Shown here one piece after another: positions 28,800 through 36,470 of a stretch of 64,000 bases of DNA (position 1 is its first letter; each line of letters opens with the position of its first letter). The notes beneath the pieces are model-generated. The model worked only from the letters and a program-made list of their open reading frames with translations. It was not told where the DNA came from and searched no databases. Made by a program: the position numbers and the translations under genes. The DNA lies in NCBI RefSeq assembly GCF_014207905.1, contig NZ_JACHLB010000002.1, forward strand, positions 682,001 to 746,000. The letters run 5' to 3'. Source of the DNA: Flavobacterium notoginsengisoli (lineage in GTDB: Bacteria > Bacteroidota > Bacteroidia > Flavobacteriales > Flavobacteriaceae).

Positions 28800-29366
28800 A
28801 TGAGGATTAATATACTTTTGTTTCTTCTTTTTATGTCGCTTATTGGATTTTCTCAAAATGGAAAACTAACAGGGAAATTGATTTTAAAAGATGTTGAAAA
28901 TTACAAAAGTGTATCTGAAAATACATTTGTAATATTAAAAGCAGGAAAAAGAATTGATAGTGTAAAAGTAAATCATGATTTAAGTTTTGTTTTTAATAAT
29001 TTAGGAACTGACACTTTAAGAATTTTTATTTCACCGAGAACATATCTAACCAATATTATTTATAATTTATGTTTAAAAGAAAATGAAATTAAACATATTG
29101 AAATTCCCTATGCTTCAGTTTGTCCATACAGCGAAGGTAAAGGAAACATCTGTCCTGTCTGTAAGAAGAATGATAAAGTAATTCCAATTGTTTATGGATT
29201 TACTATGAAAATTAAATATAGAGACAAGAACGGTAATCTCACGGATAAAAATGGCAAAATAATTTCTAAAGAAGAAGATGAAAAAGTAACATCTAAACAA
29301 GGTGGTTGCGTCATTACAGATTGTCAGCCCAATTGGTTTTGTCAATTGGATAACATAGATTTTTAA
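28800..29366 (+). CDS. Exported cysteine-motif protein, unknown function
   Basis: 188 residues with a Sec signal peptide (FLLFMSLIGFSQ). Residues ~25-95 look like a carboxypeptidase-regulatory-type beta-sandwich (GKLTGKLILKDVENYKSV). After that comes a cysteine cluster: VCPYSEGKGNICPVCKKNDK, then VIPIVYGF, and near the end CVITDCQPNWFCQLD. The CPVCKK element could bind a metal or form disulfides. It is the third gene of the small exported-protein operon. Confidence 0.6.
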   Translation: MRINILLFLLFMSLIGFSQNGKLTGKLILKDVENYKSVSENTFVILKAGKRIDSVKVNHDLSFVFNNLGTDTLRIFISPRTYLTNIIYNLCLKENEIKHIEIPYASVCPYSEGKGNICPVCKKNDKVIPIVYGFTMKIKYRDKNGNLTDKNGKIISKEEDEKVTSKQGGCVITDCQPNWFCQLDNIDF

Positions 29367-29384
29367 ATTGAAAATTAAACTAAA

Positions 29385-29747
29385 ATGGAAAAGAATATAA
29401 AATCAATCAGACCATTTATTGGTTCTAAAAATTTCGAAATTTCAAGAAGTTTCTACAGTCATTTAGGTTTTGAAGAAACGGTTTTAGATGCAAAAATGTC
29501 TGTTTTTAAAGCTAATGAAATCGCCTTTTATCTGCAAGATGCTTACGTTAAAGACTGGATTGACAATACCATGATTTTTGTAGAAGTTGAAGATGTAGAA
29601 AGTTATTATAGTAAACTTTTAGCTCTAAATCTTCCAGAAAAATTTGAAGGAGCAAAATTAACTCCGATACGATATTTAGATTGGGGAAGCGAATGTTTCC
29701 TACACGATCCGTCTGGAGTTTTATGGCATTTTGGGAAGTTCAAATAA
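29385..29747 (+). CDS. VOC-fold (glyoxalase/bleomycin-resistance-like) protein
   Basis: A 120-residue protein with the two beta-alpha-beta-beta-beta units of the vicinal oxygen chelate fold: FIGSKNFEISRSFYSHLGFE near the start and VEVEDVESYYSKLLAL in the middle, ending SECFLHDPSGVLWHFGKF. Such proteins bind antibiotics or catalyse metal-dependent steps; ligand residues are not obvious here. It is 18 bases after the exported protein gene and convergent with the next minus-strand operon. Confidence 0.75.
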   Translation: MEKNIKSIRPFIGSKNFEISRSFYSHLGFEETVLDAKMSVFKANEIAFYLQDAYVKDWIDNTMIFVEVEDVESYYSKLLALNLPEKFEGAKLTPIRYLDWGSECFLHDPSGVLWHFGKFK

Positions 29748-29838
29748 ATTATCTGATTTTTGACAAGATTCGAGTGATATATAATTAAAGTTAATAAGAT
29801 GGAAATGCATTAATTCGTGAATTCGTGGCAGAAAAAAA

Positions 29839-30525
29839 TTACCTCAGTCCAAAATCTCCCAAAACTCTTGTTGTTTCTTTACGCTGATACCAATCATTAT
29901 AAACCAATTCTAAATTTTTTACCTCAAATTCTCCGAAATCATAATCACGAAATTTTTCAGCAGTTTCAATTAGTTTTTTCGGATTTTGAAGCTGTTCCTG
30001 AAAACGCATTATAGTAGAATGTGCCGTAAAGATAGAATAACGGCTGTCCATACTTTGCTGTAATCCTGATTTTTTGAAATTTTCTCTAAGTTTATTTCGT
30101 AAATTATTCAATGTTTCATCACTTGGAAATCCTTGAATCATTAACGCAGATGGAGAAGCAGTTACACCTTTATAATGAATTTTAATTTTCTCAACATCTA
30201 CCAAACTTCTGCAAATAATTTCAATGTATTCTTTTGGTGAAATCTGATCTAAAGTGAAAGCTGTAGAACACGAAATAATAGACATAACCGTAACGTGAAT
30301 GTCTGAATCTGGGTAAAAATACTGTTCCGGCTCTACTTTTTTTAATTCTTTGATAAAATGCTGAATATTGGCTTTTATTTCTTCATTTGGACGTATGAGT
30401 AACGTAATTCCGAAACGAGAATCAGATTCATTCTTAAGTTCTAAATCTATTGAGTATTTTCCTGCTGAGATTGTTTCAGCAGAAGTTTTATAAAGTTGGT
30501 TGTAGTGTTCGGTTAGATTATTCAT
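29839..30525 (-). CDS. 2'-5' RNA ligase-like 2H phosphoesterase
   Basis: 228 residues from the ATG at 30525 (MNNLTEHYNQ); a longer TTG reading to 30549 runs into the previous stop region and is rejected. The two H-x-T/S motifs of the 2H superfamily are present as DIHVTVMS (about residue 80) and AHSTIMRF (about residue 170). It probably acts on cyclic phosphodiester ends of RNA or small nucleotides. It lies 10 bases after the TlpA-like gene and is likely co-transcribed with it. Confidence 0.75.
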   Translation of the reverse strand: MNNLTEHYNQLYKTSAETISAGKYSIDLELKNESDSRFGITLLIRPNEEIKANIQHFIKELKKVEPEQYFYPDSDIHVTVMSIISCSTAFTLDQISPKEYIEIICRSLVDVEKIKIHYKGVTASPSALMIQGFPSDETLNNLRNKLRENFKKSGLQQSMDSRYSIFTAHSTIMRFQEQLQNPKKLIETAEKFRDYDFGEFEVKNLELVYNDWYQRKETTRVLGDFGLR

Positions 30526-30535
30526 TAGAAATATA

Positions 30536-31435
30536 TTATTCGGCTTCAAAAATAGATTTTAATTGCTTTTGTAGATCGTGTTTGTTGTTTTCTCCACTGC
30601 CTTTCCATTTCCCAATAATAATGCCATTTTTGTCAATTAGAACTTTGTGTGGAATTCCTTGTACAAAGTAATCTGTGAGTATACTTTTAGTATCTTCTGA
30701 GGTAAAAATGTGTCTCCACATTTCTATTTTTTCTTTTGCTATAGCTTTTTTCCAAAGATCTGGTTTGTCATCTTTTGCAACGCTAATTATTTCAAAACCT
30801 TGCTGATGGTATTTTTGATACAATTCTTTAATGTATGGCAATTCTTCGCGACACGGTCCACACCAGCTTGCCCAAAAATCTATTAAAACGTATTGTTTGC
30901 CTTTAAATTCATCTAGCGAAATAGTTTTGTCGTTAATATCTTTTAAAGAAAATTCAGGTGCTTGACTTCCGACTTTACTTTGTTTGAAATATTTCAATTT
31001 TTCTGCCATTTCAAGTCCTTTTTCAGAGTTTTTTATTTCGGGCGAAAAATTGTTGAAAACGTCTACAAAAGTGTCATAGAAATTCATTCCAATAAAACGA
31101 TTAACATGAATTCGAATTAATTGTAAAGAACGAAATGAGTTTGGGTGACTTTTAGCGAAAACAAAATCAAGCTTTAATTCGTTAATGTCATTTTGATCTT
31201 TTGCATTTTCTAAATCATCCAGACGAAGTATTAATTGGTTTTTTACAATGGAATCTGTTTCGGTTTCTATTTTTGGAACAATTCCTTTTTGCAAAGCAAC
31301 AATTGAATCCCGAATTTTTTTAGTTGGTTTGTGTAGTTCTAGAATTTCTTTTTCTATTGCTGATTCATTCTGGGCGAAACTCAAATTACTTACGAGAAAA
31401 ATAGAAACGATAAATAGAAGGTTTAATTTTTTCAT
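30536..31435 (-). CDS. TlpA-type periplasmic thiol-disulfide oxidoreductase
   Basis: 299 residues with a signal peptide (MKKLNLLFIVSIFLVSNLSF). An N-terminal helical domain (~25-150) is followed by a thioredoxin/AhpC-TSA domain with the redox pair Cys192/Cys195 in FWASWCGPCREELPYIKELY. The cis-proline region is QGIPHKVLIDKNG. It likely reduces disulfides in periplasmic proteins, as TlpA/ResA relatives do. The Cys pair is intact. Confidence 0.9.
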   Translation of the reverse strand: MKKLNLLFIVSIFLVSNLSFAQNESAIEKEILELHKPTKKIRDSIVALQKGIVPKIETETDSIVKNQLILRLDDLENAKDQNDINELKLDFVFAKSHPNSFRSLQLIRIHVNRFIGMNFYDTFVDVFNNFSPEIKNSEKGLEMAEKLKYFKQSKVGSQAPEFSLKDINDKTISLDEFKGKQYVLIDFWASWCGPCREELPYIKELYQKYHQQGFEIISVAKDDKPDLWKKAIAKEKIEMWRHIFTSEDTKSILTDYFVQGIPHKVLIDKNGIIIGKWKGSGENNKHDLQKQLKSIFEAE

Positions 31436-31475
31436 TGAATATGAGTTTTGTGGTCAGCAATACTTCAAATTTAAG

Positions 31476-31844
31476 CTATTTCTTTTTTACTTTTTCCAAA
31501 TTTTCTTTCACTCTAAATTTTACAATTTTTGTAATCAAATCGTAAGGCATTTTTTCTTTCAATGGAAATTGAACAGAACCTTTTCCTGATTTATATTTAG
31601 AAAGTTCCGCTGCAAAAGCTTCATGTCCAGTTGGCAATGCGTACAATCCGATATGGTTTTTGTAGGCAGCGAAGTAAACTACAATTCCATTTTGTTCAAA
31701 AGCGGGCATCGAATAACTGATTTTTTCTTTTGCATCTGGCGCCGCCTTCTGAATCGTCATTCTCACTTTCTCTAAAATTTCCTGAACATCATTCGGAAAT
31801 CCGCCAATGTATTCATCGATATTTTCGGGTTTCTTTGTTTCCAT
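31476..31844 (-). CDS. DUF1801 (YdhG-like) protein
   Basis: 122 residues from the ATG at 31844 (METKKPENIDEY). A TTG start at 31865 would lie inside a TTTCAAG repeat and is rejected. The features YIGGFPNDVQEILEKVRMTI, KISYSMPAFEQ and YFAAYKNHIGLYALP are typical of DUF1801/iron-chaperone-like proteins (the fold of Bacillus YdhG). Function is not established. It is the upstream gene of a run with the TlpA-like protein. Confidence 0.8.
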   Translation of the reverse strand: METKKPENIDEYIGGFPNDVQEILEKVRMTIQKAAPDAKEKISYSMPAFEQNGIVVYFAAYKNHIGLYALPTGHEAFAAELSKYKSGKGSVQFPLKEKMPYDLITKIVKFRVKENLEKVKKK

Positions 31845-31852
31845 GGTTTTTG

Positions 31853-31890
31853 TTTCAAGTTTCAAGTTTCAGGTTTCAGGTTTTAGGTTT
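31853..31890. repeat. TTTCAAG/TTTCAGG short tandem repeat
   Basis: Seven-base units TTTCAAG, TTTCAAG, TTTCAGG, TTTCAGG and TTTTAGG follow one another just upstream of the DUF1801 start codon. Confidence 0.65.
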
Positions 31891-31945
31891 TTATAAGCAG
31901 GACGTTTTTTTTAACGCAAAGTGCGCTAAGTTTTTTTAATTTCGG

Positions 31946-32540
31946 GCCTAAGCAGAATCTTTATTAAGTTCGCAAAGCTTTGTCTGTAAAGGATTTGTCC
32001 ATATAATTTTTATTTCTAAAAGTTTTACCTAAACAAAGCTTTGCGAACTTTTCATTTTAATGATTCTCAAAAAAACTTCGCGCACTTTGCGTAAAACCTT
32101 TGCGGGCTTTGCGTTAAAAACCTTTTCAGTTAAATCTTTTAAGCGAGCCTAAGCAGAATCTTTATTAAGTTCGCAAGGCTTTGTCTATAAAGGATTTGTC
32201 CATATAATTTTTATTTCTAAAAGTTTTATCTAAACAAAGCTTTGCGAACTTTTCATTTTTAATGATTCTCAAAAAAAAAACTTCGCACACTTTGCGTAAA
32301 ACCTTTGCGGGCTTTGCGTTAAAAACCTTTTCAGTTAAATCTTTTAAGTGAGCCTAAGCAGAATCTTTATTAAGTTCGCAAAGCTTTGTCTATAAAGGAT
32401 TTGTCCATATAATTTTTATTTCTAAAAGTTTTACCCAAACAAAGCTTTGCGAACTTTTCATTTTAATGATTCTCAAAAAAACTTCGCGCACTTTGCGTAA
32501 ATCTTTGCGGTCTTTGCGTTAAAAACCTTTGCGTTTAAAT
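31946..32540. repeat. Three-copy ~203-base tandem repeat with internal hairpins
   Basis: Copies start at 31946, 32147 and 32352 (periods 201 and 205) with GCCTAAGCAGAATCTTTATT. Each holds AAGTTCGCAAAGCTTTG and its complement CAAAGCTTTGCGAACTT ~80 bases apart (one base differs in copy 2), then ACTTTGCGTAAAACCTTTGC. The block fills the gap between a DUF1801 gene and an AHSA1 gene. No frame in it looks coding. Confidence 0.88.
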
Positions 32541-32545
32541 AAACA

Positions 32546-33013
32546 TTACGCTAATCCTTTAGGAAAACGATCTAAAACCAAATTTAGCTGTAAATTATGC
32601 TCTAAATACGCTTTTGCTCCAGCCAAAACCAAAGTAAAACCTTCAGTAGAGTTTCGCACCTGATCGATTATTTTATCTGTATCACCATGAAAACCTGAGT
32701 TTGTTATACTAACAAAAGTCTCATGTTCATTTAACGGATTAAAAACCCATTCTACCAATGTAATTTCATCTGGATTTCCCCATTCAATTACAATCTTTTT
32801 ATTTTCCTGAAGAACCACTGTTCTTACCGAAAGTGAAAAACCATACATTTCCCAAGTCCATTCTGTTTTTTGGTTTTCTTCTAGTTTTCCAGATCCTTTT
32901 GTAAACCAAAATTTACTAGTAATCTGTGGATCCAAAAAAGCCTGAAAAACCTCTGAAACAGGTTTTCGAATTAGCATTTCGGCTCTTGCAAATTTGTTGT
33001 TTTCTGTTTTCAT
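32546..33013 (-). CDS. AHSA1-type SRPBCC protein
   Basis: 155 residues of the START/Bet v 1-like fold. The N-terminus RAEMLIRKPVSEVFQAFLDP and the FWFTKGSGKLEENQKTEWTW segment are typical of the Activator of Hsp90 ATPase (AHSA1) family. The conserved WEMYGF and VEWVF blocks follow. Ligand unknown. A second member lies at 42701-43186. Its 3' end faces the tandem repeat array. Confidence 0.85.
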   Translation of the reverse strand: MKTENNKFARAEMLIRKPVSEVFQAFLDPQITSKFWFTKGSGKLEENQKTEWTWEMYGFSLSVRTVVLQENKKIVIEWGNPDEITLVEWVFNPLNEHETFVSITNSGFHGDTDKIIDQVRNSTEGFTLVLAGAKAYLEHNLQLNLVLDRFPKGLA

Positions 33014-33127
33014 TTTTTTGAGGTTAGAAGTTATGAGTTAGATGTAAGAAGTTGGTTTACAACGTAAACTTCAATTTTTTCTTGCGACCTCTAATTTATG
33101 AAATAGTTGCAGTAAAAGTGTCAAAAT

Positions 33128-33808
33128 TTAATTAAATGTAAATCCGACTAATAAATTTAATGAATTGGTTTTTATCGTGCCATCGTTTATTACTTCTGTT
33201 TTAGAAATATTTTGAAGTCCAAGATTTTCTCTTATTTCGACGTAAATCAGATGATTAGAATCTAATTTGAATTCTTTTCCAATTCCTGCTGAAAGTCCAA
33301 AATCTAAAGATTTTTTACGGTCCGTATCTTCATCGTCTGCATTTATTACGCCCGGAATATTGGATTTAGATTTTATGCCCGATTTCAATAAATAACCCAA
33401 ATATGGTCCGCCATTTACATAAAAACTTTTATCTGCAGAAAAATTATATTTCAGCATAATCGGAAGCACAATATAATTTAAATAAGCTGTAGTTTTAAAA
33501 CGATAATTGCCTTCCATTGGTCCTGTTGGAACTTCTGGATTTAATACTTCTACTGTACCTTTAAAGTTTTGTGTTTTCCTTTCATAATTCAAATCGGCTT
33601 TTATAGATAAGTTTTCTTGAATTTGATGTTGTAAAGAAATTCCGAACACATAAGCAAAACCTGGATTTTCGTCTGCATAAGAATCATAGCCTCTAAAACT
33701 TGAATAATTTAAACCGCCTTGTATTCCGAGTTTAAATTTAGATTCTTGTGCAATTGTTTTAAAAGTAATTAAAGAAAAGGCAAATAATAAAAAGGTAATT
33801 TTTTTCAT
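33128..33808 (-). CDS. PorT-like outer-membrane beta-barrel protein
   Basis: 226 residues with a signal peptide ending at about residue 20 (KTIAQ). The remainder alternates polar and hydrophobic residues typical of a small 8-stranded barrel (KFKLGIQGGLNYSSF, YLNYIVLPIMLKYNF, FYVNGGPYLGYLL). It ends in LNLLVGFTFN, whose terminal Phe-Asn suggests Bam-type insertion. This is the outer-membrane-beta-barrel (PF13568-like) family. The ligand is unknown. Confidence 0.85.
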   Translation of the reverse strand: MKKITFLLFAFSLITFKTIAQESKFKLGIQGGLNYSSFRGYDSYADENPGFAYVFGISLQHQIQENLSIKADLNYERKTQNFKGTVEVLNPEVPTGPMEGNYRFKTTAYLNYIVLPIMLKYNFSADKSFYVNGGPYLGYLLKSGIKSKSNIPGVINADDEDTDRKKSLDFGLSAGIGKEFKLDSNHLIYVEIRENLGLQNISKTEVINDGTIKTNSLNLLVGFTFN

Positions 33809-33876
33809 GTTTTTTGGTTAGTTAATTGGATTGCGAATGTATCAAATTACAAGTAAACTTTGTGTCTTTTTTATTG

Positions 33877-34458
33877 TTAAACCTCTTTTTTATCAATCCA
33901 TTTACCAACTGTAGGAGCAGTATAATTTCTCATTTGATGTAATAAATCATCAATGTTGTCGCTAACCAAAAGCATTTCTCTATTTACTTCTTTTAACAAA
34001 CCTTTTGTTGTCATTGTTTGAAGCAATTCAATTAGCGAATCGTAAAAACCATTTACATTTAAGATTGCGATTGGTTTTTTATGAAGTCCCAATTGCGCCC
34101 AAGTCAACATTTCAAAAAGTTCTTCTAGAGTCCCAAAACCGCCAGGAAGCGCAATTACACCATCGCATAAATCATTCATTTTGGTTTTGCGTTCGTGCAT
34201 GCTTTCTACGACAATTAATTCGGTTAAACCCAAATGGGCAATTTCTTTAGATCGTAAAAAGTTCGGAAGCACACCAATTACTTTTCCTCCAGCATTTAAT
34301 GCGCCATCCGGAACAGCGCCCATTAAACCTACATTTGCACCGCCGTAAACCAATTCTATGTTTTGTTCTGCCAAAGTTTTTCCTAAAGCAGTAGCTTGTT
34401 CTTCATATATTTTTTCTGTACCAAAACTAGAGGCACAGAAGACTGTTATTCTTTTCAT
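33877..34458 (-). CDS. LOG-family protein (cytokinin riboside 5'-monophosphate phosphoribohydrolase-like)
   Basis: 193 residues of the TIGR00730 group. The catalytic pattern is PGGFGTLEELFEMLTWAQLG, preceded by MHERKTKMNDLCDGVIALP. These enzymes cleave the N-glycosidic bond of nucleoside monophosphates such as AMP. In bacteria they supply or salvage nucleobases and may regulate pools. Length and motifs fit the short form. Confidence 0.92.
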   Translation of the reverse strand: MKRITVFCASSFGTEKIYEEQATALGKTLAEQNIELVYGGANVGLMGAVPDGALNAGGKVIGVLPNFLRSKEIAHLGLTELIVVESMHERKTKMNDLCDGVIALPGGFGTLEELFEMLTWAQLGLHKKPIAILNVNGFYDSLIELLQTMTTKGLLKEVNREMLLVSDNIDDLLHQMRNYTAPTVGKWIDKKEV

Positions 34459-34469
34459 TTTTTTTATTT

Positions 34470-34545
34470 TTTGAGAAAGGGAAAAGATTCAAGAAGAAAG
34501 ATGCAAGAGAATCTTTCTTCTTTATTATTTCTTTTCTCATTTATT
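34470..34545. repeat. AG-rich/CT-rich inverted repeat spacer
   Basis: GAGAAAGGGAAAAGATTCAA then GAAGAAAGAT is partly complementary to ATCTTTCTTC and TTTCTTTTCTC downstream. It sits between two minus-strand genes. Confidence 0.5.
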
Positions 34546-35071
34546 CTTTTTTCTTTAATTCATATTCAAAATAAGGCATATCTACGCCATTTGCGGTAAT
34601 AATCATATCTCTTGCTTTTTCTGCTCCAAGTTTTAGAACCGCTTTTTGCGAACGGAAATTTTCTGCTCCGACATGAAAGAGTACCGAATTTACATGCTGA
34701 AAGGCATAATCAATCAATAATTTTTTGCATGATTTATTATAAGGTCCGCCCCAAAATTTTCTTGCTAAAAAAGTATATCCAATTGCAATACTTGAATTTT
34801 CTGGTTTGTAATCGTAATAACGAGTTGTTCCAATAATTTCGTTGGTTTGTTTGTCTAAAATTAAAAAAGCGCCTTTAGATTCTAGTCCAGCATCGAAGAA
34901 TGTTCTAAAACCTTCTCTATTGCTTCTGTCTTTTGATGGATGCTGTTCCCAAATCAAAGGATCTGAAGCAGCTTCAAACAATCCTTCAAAATGTTGTTCT
35001 TCTAAAGGAATAAGTTTTATAACATTATCTTCTAAATTATTAGGCTGTAAATTGAAATATGGTGTTGTCAT
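34541..35071 (-). CDS. GNAT-family N-acetyltransferase
   Basis: 176 residues of the RimJ/RimL-like group. Markers are IGTTRYYDYKPENSSIAIGY, WGGPYNKSCKKLLIDYAFQ (acetyl-CoA loop in degenerate form) and FRSQKAVLKLGAEK, which is the C-terminal conserved block. The acceptor, possibly a protein N-terminus or small amine, cannot be told from sequence. Confidence 0.85.
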   Translation of the reverse strand: MTTPYFNLQPNNLEDNVIKLIPLEEQHFEGLFEAASDPLIWEQHPSKDRSNREGFRTFFDAGLESKGAFLILDKQTNEIIGTTRYYDYKPENSSIAIGYTFLARKFWGGPYNKSCKKLLIDYAFQHVNSVLFHVGAENFRSQKAVLKLGAEKARDMIITANGVDMPYFEYELKKKE

Positions 35072-35109
35072 TTTTTTATTTTTTTTGAATTAGTTTTTTG
35101 AAATAAATA

Positions 35110-36234
35110 TCAAATCCTTTTAATCTGAACACAAGAGACATCCTGCATTTTAATTTCTTTTCCAACTTTCTTTAATAACCCCGTTTTCGAATTTCTTTTA
35201 AATACGATTACATTTCCAGTTTGAACATTAGAAGCCACTAAAAATTTACCGCTTTCATCAATGGCAAAAACACGTGGATGTTTTCCTAAAGTCGATTGAT
35301 AACCAATGTTTTTTAGAAGTCCATTTTCATCAATTGAAAAAATAGCAATGTTGTTTTCTTTACCTCGATTGGTAGCATAGAGAAATTTTCCATCTGGCGA
35401 AATGTGAATATCAGAGCTTTCAAAACCGTCTTTTATTTTATCAGGATGCGTTGCAATGCGCTGGATTTTATTTAAAACACCATTGTCATAACTGTAGACA
35501 CTTATTTGCCCAGCCATTTCTTCAATACAATATGCCCATTTTTGATTTGGATGAAAAGTAAAATGCCTTGGTCCAGCTTCTAAATCAGTTTTGGTGAAAG
35601 GGTTTTTAGTTTCAACTAAAGGTTTTTTCTGATTTTCATTAAAAGCATAACAGCGAATTTTGTCAGCACCTAAATCAGGTAAAAACAAATAATCGCAATT
35701 CGGAGAAAATACAGACGAATGCACGTGCGATCTCGTTTGTCTTTCTTTATTGACACTTCCGTCCATATACTGAAAATTCTGTGCAATCGAGTCGATTTTG
35801 CCATTTTCTAAAATTGGAAAAACAGAAACGCTTCCTTCTGTATAATTCGCATTTGCAATCCACTTTCCGCTTTTATGAACCGAAACATAAACAGGATTTT
35901 CGCCACCGCTTCTTTGACTATTTAAAAAAGTAAGTGTTTTTGCTGTTGGATTAAATTCAAAACTGCTTATACTTCCTGCATTTGGAGTTTTGGTGTCTGT
36001 GCAGGCATAAATATATTTTCCGTTTGGTGAAACCGTTAGATAAGAAGGATTTACAATGTTTTTAACTGAAGTAAATTTGGTCAATTTCCCGCTTAAAGTA
36101 TCCAATTGATAAACCTGAATAGCTTCTGCTGTTTTATCACGATTATAAGAACCCAAAAAAACATAAGTATTTTGAGAAAATAGGTTTATTGTTATTACAA
36201 AGGCAATTGCTAGATAGTATATTTTTGGTTTCAT
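35110..36234 (-). CDS. Lactonase-family beta-propeller protein (6-phosphogluconolactonase-like)
   Basis: 374 residues with a signal peptide (YLAIAFVITINLFSQ). The body is a seven-bladed propeller of the PF10282 lactonase/Pgl type: repeated SPNGKYIYACTD, SVHKSGKWIANANYTEGSVS, GPRHFTFHPNQKWAYCIEE and HISPDGKFLYATNRG units mark the blades. Members hydrolyse 6-phosphogluconolactone or other lactones. The signal peptide argues for an extracytoplasmic substrate. 38 bases separate it from the downstream GNAT gene. Confidence 0.88.
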   Translation of the reverse strand: MKPKIYYLAIAFVITINLFSQNTYVFLGSYNRDKTAEAIQVYQLDTLSGKLTKFTSVKNIVNPSYLTVSPNGKYIYACTDTKTPNAGSISSFEFNPTAKTLTFLNSQRSGGENPVYVSVHKSGKWIANANYTEGSVSVFPILENGKIDSIAQNFQYMDGSVNKERQTRSHVHSSVFSPNCDYLFLPDLGADKIRCYAFNENQKKPLVETKNPFTKTDLEAGPRHFTFHPNQKWAYCIEEMAGQISVYSYDNGVLNKIQRIATHPDKIKDGFESSDIHISPDGKFLYATNRGKENNIAIFSIDENGLLKNIGYQSTLGKHPRVFAIDESGKFLVASNVQTGNVIVFKRNSKTGLLKKVGKEIKMQDVSCVQIKRI

Positions 36235-36238
36235 TGGT

Positions 36239-36315
36239 TTTCAGGTTTCAGGTTTGAAGTTTCAAGTTTCAAGTTTCAAGTTTCAAGTTTCGACTTTGAA
36301 GCTTCAGGTATTGGT
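36239..36315. repeat. TTTCAAG tandem repeat
   Basis: Four perfect or near-perfect copies of AGTTTCA, followed by GCTTCAGG, at the upstream edge of the lactonase gene. It resembles repeats at 12979-13041 and 31853-31890. Confidence 0.7.
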
Positions 36316-36325
36316 TTCATTGTCA

Positions 36326-36388
36326 GGCTGAGCGAAGTCGAAGCCCGAGTGTTAATTGGAGCGCCCTTCGACTTCGCTCAGGGTGACA
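36326..36388. repeat. Inverted repeat GCTGAGCGAAGTCGAAG
   Basis: GGCTGAGCGAAGTCGAAG at ~36326 is complementary to CTTCGACTTCGCTCAGGG ending near 36384, with a ~25-base loop. Perfect over at least 15 bases. Confidence 0.7.
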
Positions 36389-36389
36389 T

Positions 36390-36470
36390 TGCAATTAACA
36401 ATTAACAATTAACAATTATCAATTATCAATTATCAATTATCAATTATCAATTATCAATTATCAATTATCT
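36390..36470. repeat. Heptamer array AATTAAC/AATTATC that contains the stop codon
   Basis: About three AATTAAC units are followed by about eight AATTATC units. The last unit reads into the metallo-hydrolase gene: its TAA stop (36467-36465 on the minus strand) is made from the repeat itself. Slippage here could shift the coding end. Confidence 0.85.

Noticed and set aside
31845..31865. TTG start for the DUF1801 gene
   Set aside because: The added residues come from a TTTCAAG repeat; the ATG at 31844 gives the family length.
31946..32540. CRISPR-like array in the ~203-base repeats
   Set aside because: Units are long, nearly identical throughout and have no unique spacers or cas genes nearby.
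36390..36470. Replication origin-like iterons in the heptamer array
   Set aside because: No Rep gene or DnaA boxes; seven-base AT repeats occur at several gene ends here.
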